The position numbers and the translations under genes are program-made. This document shows positions 57,013 to 64,000 of a stretch of DNA of 64,000 bases, piece by piece. The stretch covers positions 248,001 through 312,000 of the forward strand of contig BSBN01000038.1 of assembly GCA_027924645.1 (NCBI GenBank). Direction: 5' to 3'. This stretch comes from Cunninghamia lanceolata. Lineage: Eukaryota > Streptophyta > Pinopsida > Cupressales > Cupressaceae. Below the pieces are notes generated by a model that was not told the DNA's origin, ran no database searches, and saw only the letters and a program-made list of their open reading frames with translations. Position 1 is the first letter of the stretch. Every line of letters begins with the position of its first letter.

Positions 57013-57636
57013 GTATGTAGCTCATCTAAAATTTGTTGTGTATCTACCGACCCTGATTATTTATGCTTTGACTAGGTAACTTTAGGTCTAGGATCCCTAT
57101 GTAGATATATGTTGTTTCTGATTCTTTAGTAATGGAGGCTAGATTCTTAAGTTTTTTTCACTGAGAAAACTGAAATGCAGATATAGATAAGGAAAATAGA
57201 AATTGTGAATTTGAATCCAAAATGTATATGCTATTCCAAGATTTTAGGCATGGTCTCTGAGTGCTAAACACATAGTTAATTTAAATGACAAGTTTGAAAT
57301 CAAGTTATCCGTTCTCTGTCTAAGCTGAAAGCTTACCTTGTTATGCTTGATAGCATGTATTTTTAGGTAATAATTTTCTGAATGGCAAAGAGCTATGTGC
57401 AAGATTCAGTTAATAACTTAATAGCATTAAATGAAAAATTTATATATGGAAACTTTATTTGGCAATGCTTTCTTCTCTTGCATGGCTTTTTAATCACTAT
57501 TTACAAGTGGCATCCTACATTAACTATTTTGTTCTCTATCTACGCATACATGAATATGTATCTCCATTTGATCTCTATTTATTCATCTTCTTCTGTTTTG
57601 ATCTTTCTCTATAATAATGTTATATTAATTTCAGCT

Positions 57637-57678
57637 GACACATCACACACGCCCACACACACCCACACCCATACGCAT
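57637..57678. repeat. CA-rich microsatellite
   Basis: Interrupted cacaca / cccaca units over about 40 bp. Confidence 0.8.
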
Positions 57679-60139
57679 AAGGATACTTGATGCATTACAT
57701 ATAAAATAGGGTTGCTCAGATTTCAAGTTACTAAGAACCCATTTTTGAATGCTTGTAAATTAGCAATTCTTTCTTGTCTGAGGATCTGTCGTATGTCAAA
57801 TCAAGGGTTGTGCTAGAATGTAATGCCATCCTTTTTACTAGGAACAACACAGCCCTCTCTACTGTTCCCTGGTGTACCACACTTAACAAGTTGTTACATG
57901 CCTCCCAATGTACTTCAGTCTATGAGCCATGTCTTCAGTCCTTGTATAGCTACAGTTTTCTTTGGCATTTAGTTCGAAATTGTTCCTTGATCCAAGATGA
58001 GGTGTGTTAATTACATTTTATTCTCTGGTAGCTGCTGTTTGTGATGGTTTGCAAGAGTTTTTACTGTTGTACAATGGTGGGTAGAAACAGATAGTGTTCT
58101 TCATTGTAGAATTATGGTTGTCAAGAGCACAAGCTATAGGATATTGCAACTATAGTTCCCAAGATCCTTGTAGGAATAAAATTTCCCAGGAATGCTTAAA
58201 AGGTGCTAAAACAACGTAGCTTTGGCTAAGGTGTGTTGTGGACCTCCCAGGTCTTGCAGGATGCTAGAGCATGTAGTAATGTACAAAGAAACATAGATCA
58301 AGGGGCAATAATACATAACATTGTAAGGCCCAACAAGCAGCAGGGATAGTGCTGATGCTTTTGGACGTGAATAGTAGGACTTGGTGACATGTTGGGTTAA
58401 CAAGGTCATACAACATGAAGGGTACCTGGCCGACAACTTTTGCCTGTTGCAGAGTTTTAATAATGTGTCCAAAATGTGTAACTGCAAGAATAAAATTTTC
58501 TCTACTCTTGATAATAATTGCACTTTATGTCTAATATGCTAGGAAATGAAAACATGCAGGGGCAACAACTAAGGAGGAGGTCAGCTACCTTAGTTTTTGC
58601 TCTTTTCTTGCATTTATTGATGAGGTGGAGTTGCTGCAAATAGGATGTTTACATCACATGTTGATGTTTATAGCTTTTTGATTAAGAATAAGGAAAAAAA
58701 TTATTAAGGTGAAATTGCTGCAAATAGGATGATTATATGACATGTTAATATTTATAGTTTTTTTGATTGAGAAAGAAATAAGGAAATCACTAATGTCTAC
58801 AAATGACCAAAATAGGCCAATGGTACTTGAAAAAATTACTGGTTACAATAGAGAAGAACTAGGCTAAGAAGACCCTAGACTACGAAAGTAACTAACACAA
58901 AAGCACAGAAGCAAAAGTAAAGAAGCAAGGCAAGAGAAGGTAAACCCAAAATAGTTAAAATGCTCAAACCACAACTTTTAAGTATAGTCAAGGAAGTGCA
59001 GTATCAACCCCCCAATGAAGTAGTGAAGCATGGAATAGAGAAAGATCAAAATGTGTGACCAAGATTGAAAACAAACACTGCGACATGTTTGTAGTAAGGC
59101 ATGGGCCAAATGAACCAACAATATTATCATTGACTATTATAAAATAACTAGTGCAAGACCTTTTAATGTCCATCAAAAAATGACCAAGGCTAGTGGATAT
59201 TGGTTGAACAATCCTTGCAGGAAGAAAGGTACTCTTTAGAACCTCTCTTAACATCGAAGGCCAAAGAGTGTGAGAAGAAACTATTAAATTATTAATGCAC
59301 ACTTGCCTGTGTGACCCTAACTATTATTGGGGGATTAGAAGGCCCTTGGTGCTGAAACAAAGTAGGTCCACAGTGCCTGAACTTGGAGTAGGACAATTGG
59401 GATGCCCTAGTGGTGGCACACAAATTTGATTATCATTTCATTGCTCTATTTCCCTTTGTATACAAATTGACAACATCCACAAGGTGATTGGTGCTTGCAA
59501 CCATTATGTTTGCCCCTCTTCCTTTATATTTTATTTATTTTCTTATCGATCTGTGTTCCTGTGATTTCATTTGTAGCCTGCTTTAGGATTTGTGCCTTGG
59601 ATTTCATCTATCTGTGATCCAGATCCTAGTTGGTTTGGGGGACAACACTCTAGATGGGGACCTAGATGTGTTGTATGTGTGTGGAAGCAATATGGAGACA
59701 AAGGTTTAGACAAAGAAGAATATGAGAATTGGAACATATTGTGTTATTAATTTGCGTCTTTGCTCTCGAGGAAGATGTATTGTTGTTAATTTTGTCCTAT
59801 AGATCCTATTTTGCTTATGTCTGCCTATTTGTTATGTTAAAATGTACATATATAGATTACATATTTTTGAAGACAAAGGCCGTTATGGAAGTTGAAATGA
59901 TTGAACTTCTGTGTGTGATATTTCATTTTATGATGGTTAGTTTTGGGCATGTGCTCTGCTAACAAGTGGTGAAATGACTCCAAAAGATGTGTTGGATTGT
60001 TGCGTGAAAGTCTGAGATGTTGCATAATATTTTGCTTTGAGTTTTGGACTGTGTGCCTTGTGTGTGCTAACATGCGTAGATGTAAATGTGTGAAAACTCA
60101 GACAAAGTTGTTTGTGAAGCTACGTGGCATGATCCTTGG

Positions 60140-60335
60140 TGCTGCATGAGTGACACATGATGCAAAGGGCTGCATAAGAGCTGTATGACATGGTTTAAAA
60201 CATTGCACAAGTGGCACATGAAGCAAGGAGTTGTGTGCGATGGCACATGATGAAGGGAGATGCACGCGTTGGTGTGATATGATTTTGAGCTCTGCATGAA
60301 TGGCTCATGGTGCAAGGAGTTGTGTGCAAGATTGT
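60140..60335. repeat. Degenerate short tandem repeat
   Basis: The words gcacatgatg, gcaaggagttgtgtgc and tgcatgaNtg recur several times (for example ggagttgtgtgc at 60226 and 60316). The spacing is irregular and the copies are diverged. Confidence 0.5.
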
Positions 60336-60729
60336 GCATTGATGAGCAAGTGACCGAGGATGGCCCATGTGCTTGTGTAGTAGTGTGTGGATCAATTTGT
60401 GCTTGATCTTAATGCTTTGCTACCAATGTTAGATTTCTAGGGTGCTCATACAATCATCACACAAAATAGATAGAATGCTTGAGATAGTTGTCGTGTACTT
60501 CATACTTTCTCACCCATCTTAATTTTATATTTTGCACCCCATGTGTGGATATGGTGGCTCAACCACTTAACCTCCATCCTCAACATGTAGTAGTACATCG
60601 CTCACTTGTTTTAAGATTCAATGTGAACTAAATGTATTTTCATATTGTATTTCTAATAGATATATGGTGACAAACTTCAGAAAAAAATGGTATAAGAATC
60701 TTTGGTTATTTGAGCATCCTTGTAACACC

Positions 60730-62990
60730 ATTGACTTTTGGAGAGCACAACATGCTCCAAACCAATCAAGGGAATCCGCTTCTTATCCCTAGTTCCTTGC
60801 TATAAAAACTTCCTCATCATACTTTCAAGGAACACAATTGTCTTCTTTGGCATTTCTATGCAGGACATCAAATAGATAGGGATAACAACAATTGCTGACT
60901 TCAACATTGTAAGGCATCCTGCTAATGTTGTTAACCACCTTCATTTCCATCTTTCTGCACATCATGTCCCAACCAATCAAGGGAATCCACTTCTTATCCC
61001 GAGTCCCTTGCTATAAAAACTTTCTCATCGTACTTTCAAGGAACACGATTGTCTTCTTTGGCATTTGTATGCAAGACATCATATAGACAGGGATAACAAA
61101 AATTACTGACTTCAACATTGTAAGGCATCCTGCTAATGTTAACCACTTTCATTTTCATCTTTCTGTATCGGTTTTGCATGAATCTAAGAGATTGTTCCAA
61201 TGGAATCTTCTTGCAGCTCCCTTGAATAGGGGTACCCCTAGATATTTGCTAGGTAATTGTTCTGTCTTGAAGCCAAGAATATTAACAATTTGTCTCTGCA
61301 TTGCATCCCTTGTGTTGAAAAAACCATTAGACTTATCTTGAGTAATGATTTGCCCGGATGCAGTTGTGGACTTATCTAATGTTTTCTTCATTGTGGACGC
61401 TTCCTCAAGCTAGCACTCCCATAAAGGATGCTTTGGTGGCGTTCAAACCCCTGGTCACCTGGATTCCTTTTCACTTACCCTTTTCTTCAGCTGCCTTTAT
61501 CGATCTTCCCAGTGCCCCTGCTAGGATCACAAATAGGAAAGGGAATAGAGGGTCACCTTGATGAACACCCTTGGATGGCTCAAAAGATCTCGTCAGGTTG
61601 CCATTCGCCAAAACTGAAAATTTAGGCCCTGAAATGCAGCTGTAAATCTATTTTTTGCCAATCTAAACAGAAACCAAACTTTTTATAGAATCTTCATCAA
61701 GAAGCGCCAATCTGCTCTTTGAGTTGGAGGAGACCACTAGTTTCATGAGAAATAAGGATTCCGTTTGATATTGATATCCTTGGAACAAAATGACTTTGCT
61801 CTTTTGAAATAATATCTTAAAGAAACACTTTTGAGTCTATCCGCCATTACCCTAGAGATAATCTTGTAAATAGTGATGCACAAGGAAATAGGTTTGAAGT
61901 CCCCAAATGAGGACTGTACTGGGTTTTTTTTGGGATTAATGCAATGAAAGTAGTATTGAGATCTCTTAAAACTTTCTGAGAGTTCTTTGAATCTTCAACC
62001 ATTGCTAAACATCTCTTCCAATACTACCTCAACTTTTTTGATAGGAAACCACAAGAAAGCCATCAAGTCTCGGTCCTTTGTTAAGATGCAATTGTGACAA
62101 AGGCAACTTCATTTCATCCTCTGAAATTGGTCCCATCAATTATTTGATCTGCTTGTCTATTTTGATTTTAGGAATATGTCTTAAAAGATCCTCTTGATTC
62201 CTTAAATCCAAGGTAGAAGGGTAATATAGCGATTCTTAAAAAAACTTGCAGTTTCCATTTGGATTTCCTTAGGATCCGACAATTGTCTTCCACCTCTTAC
62301 CTTGATGGAGGAGATTCTTTTCTGAATTCTCCTTGCCTTGTTGTGTTGTGGAAGAACTTTGTATTTTATCACCCTCTTTGAGCCTCTTTGAGCCATGTCT
62401 CCCAAGTCCCTAGACTTTGATTTTCAGTATATTTCCTCTCTTGTTAAGATCTCCTCATGCTAAGCCAATAGTTCTTTTTCTTTAAGATAGCCATGATACG
62501 TCCCCAGTGTCATCACCTTCAGGTTCAACAGTTCCAACTCTTTCTCTATAATTTCTTTTTCTTCGAAAATATTTTTGAAGGATGTTTTATTCCATTGCTT
62601 TCTCCATCCTTTTAAATATATCAGTTGTTTTTTGGCAAATGTGAACATCTTTGATCCTCCTTGAACTTTTGCTTCCTTCCACCATAATATGACCTGATCT
62701 AGGAAATTCTCATCTCTGAACTACATTTTCTCAAACTTGAAGGGAGCTTCTACTTGGTGGCTGTCCTCTGTAATGAGTAGAGAGATAGGGTAATGGTGTG
62801 ATCCAGAAACTGGCATAATAGCTGTTTCTATTAAGGAGGAAGTAAGTAACCTAGAGTTGCTATATAAAAATCTGTCAAGATGTTCTGTAATGTAACTGAA
62901 ATCCAATCTTCTGTTAGTCAAAATATATGTCCCTTCTTTGGGGATTGCATCCACCAGTCCTTGGCTGTTTACAAAAGCCATGCAATCTTT
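60730..62990 (-). pseudogene. L1-type LINE ORF2 relic (endonuclease end to RT)
   Basis: On the minus strand the order is that of a plant L1 ORF2. The endonuclease C-terminus has LVDAIPKEGTYILTNRRLDF, LDRFLYSNSRLL and HYPISLLI ... PFKFEKM (62981-62721). A linker follows with LKGWRKQWNKTSFKNIFEEK (about 62610) and KARRIQKRISSIKVRGGRQL (about 62330). The RT includes KLPLSQLHLNKGP (about 62090) and GVHQGDPLFPFLFVILA (about 61555). The end (about 61390-60780) contains a duplicated piece. Many frameshifts and stops occur. The catalytic YADD box was not found intact. Confidence 0.75.
60750..61170. repeat. 211-bp tandem duplication inside the LINE relic
   Basis: Copies share accaatcaagggaatcc (60761 and 60972), ctttcaaggaacac and ttgtaaggcatcctgctaat. 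The second copy continues into the intact LINE sequence, so the first is the extra one. Confidence 0.85.
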
Positions 62991-62994
62991 TTGT

Positions 62995-64000
62995 GATTGT
63001 GTTATTTTGATTATTCCTTATTTTTTAATCCTTGTTAAATAGTGTTGATGATGTTTTCTTGACAACAACAACATTAGAATAAAACACCAAGTGCTCTATC
63101 CTCTCTTGAACAAAGCGTCTCGAATGCTAAACTACGTGAGCAAACAAGAACGCTCCAAGGTTCCTTGTACGTGATTTGCAACGGATAGCCTTGGTGGTGT
63201 GATGTGATTTGTTGTGTCACAAAGGGACTTACGTAGAATTGTCACCTCACTCCATTCAGACAAGTTACTTCCTCTTTATGAAATGGAACTTTTCAAATTG
63301 ATTATAAGAAAATGAAAAAAGAGAAAGGGTTGAGAAGATTCTAATCTAAGATCACTAATATAATGCACATGCTACAATAGACAAATTCCTCGTGTAACCT
63401 TACTCCGCTTCACCATGAGAACCAACAATTACACGAAGTAGGTGCAATCTCCAAAGGTAACTCAATGATTTTCATACTGTAAACCTCCATCCAAACACCC
63501 ACAACTGGCGCAGTTTGAACGAGCATTCACAATCGAACTTAAGCAAATGTAGTTCAGGCTAACTTTGCACGATGACTTGCCAACGACAAACCATCAAAAG
63601 TATGAACCAAGAAGGAGTTCATCAAATATCTTTAGCATATACATCACATCAATGAACTTTATCTACCCTACTATTTAAGCTTCTTGAAAACACATCTCCG
63701 TCATATTCAAGAACTTGAAACCATGCTAACATTTCAAGGCCACAAGATCACCATGCAAAACAACAACAATGAGCTTGTATTACTTTTGAAATGTGTGATT
63801 ACGACAATCTCATGTCTCTCTTCATGACTTCAAAGAGTTCCCTCTCTACTCTACTCCTGCTTGATCTCTACTTCTAATGATCCTCCTCTAATGTCCCTCT
63901 AATGATCTTCTAATTCTAATAATGTCCCCCTTACAAAGAGAGTAGTGAGCCTTATATAGAGCTCAAGAATTATAATGAATGGCTCAGATTGATTTAGCAA
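62995..64000. other. Unassigned segment at the window end
   Basis: No coding region is supported. A TATA-like cttatatagagctc lies at 63951-63964. The segment has the look of LTR or other repeat sequence, but no ends or duplications are visible within the window. Confidence 0.35.

Larger units (their letters stand above)
57013..64000 (+). other. VHA-c: Intron 2 of VHA-c, running past the window end
   Basis: The donor GTATGT is at 57013. By eye I found no plus-strand sequence coding for the expected C-terminal segment (AQQPKLF...AEALALYG) before 64000. The intron is therefore at least 6,988 bp, or the gene lacks its last exon here. 57100-60700 has a CA-rich microsatellite (57637-57678) and nothing else I can name. 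Confidence 0.75.

Noticed and set aside
58988..59302. 104-codon minus-strand open frame in intron 2
   Set aside because: No recognisable domain, and composition like the surrounding intron; chance open frame.
60067..60395. Overlapping His/Cys-rich minus-strand open frames
   Set aside because: They arise from degenerate tandem repeats of gcacatgatg and related words and have no conserved spacing of metal ligands.
57013..64000. Possible exon 3 of VHA-c
   Set aside because: I read the plus strand for a segment coding QQPKLF, GMILILIFAEALALYG or SSRAGQS after an AG acceptor and found none. The exon is presumably beyond the window.

Overview
The window reads as nuclear DNA of a seed plant, most likely a conifer or other gymnosperm. 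It is AT-rich and almost filled with decayed, nested retroelements. It carries plant-type TTTAGGG repeats, a plant V-ATPase subunit c gene with introns of many kilobases, and fragments of a Penelope-like element (RT plus GIY-YIG), a class whose known plant members are essentially conifer elements. The organism call is inference; no species marker is visible.

The only host gene I can support is VHA-c, the 16 kDa proteolipid of the V-type H+-ATPase, on the + strand. Exon 1 (38157-38235) and exon 2 (56727-57012) are intact and match the family almost residue for residue. An 18,491-bp intron separates them. The last exon, which carries the proton-binding glutamate, was not found before position 64000, so intron 2 is longer than 6.9 kb and the gene runs off the window.

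Layout. 1-5413: microsatellites, GA/CT-rich repeats, degenerate telomere-like arrays in TTTAGGG-to-CCCTAAA orientation, and a 172-186-bp tandem repeat. 6700-9100: a hairpin, a broken unidentified coding relic and a 185-bp duplication. 9481-11568: a LINE-type insertion with 17-bp target duplications that carries ORF1 only. About 12110-32330: one broken minus-strand Ty3/gypsy element (LTR, tRNA-Asp-type primer site, gag, protease, an RNase H placed before the RT). It was later split by a 3.2-kb solo LTR, a full-length 7.3-kb Copia element, a probable Copia solo LTR and a 3.3-kb solo LTR. Where target duplications are clear, removing an insertion restores the gypsy reading frame. 32331-38050: retroelement relics, then the VHA-c upstream region.

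38236-56726 (VHA-c intron 1) holds duplicated Penelope-like fragments, a Ty3 gag-pol relic, a three-copy 805-bp tandem repeat, a LINE split by a 360-bp SINE that is itself split by a 2.0-kb solo LTR, an L1 zinc-finger relic, and a protease-bearing retroelement fragment between short direct repeats. 57013-64000 (intron 2) holds an antisense L1-type LINE relic. No rRNA, tRNA, CRISPR or prokaryotic feature was seen. All transposon ORFs carry stops or frameshifts, so no autonomous element is expected to be active here.
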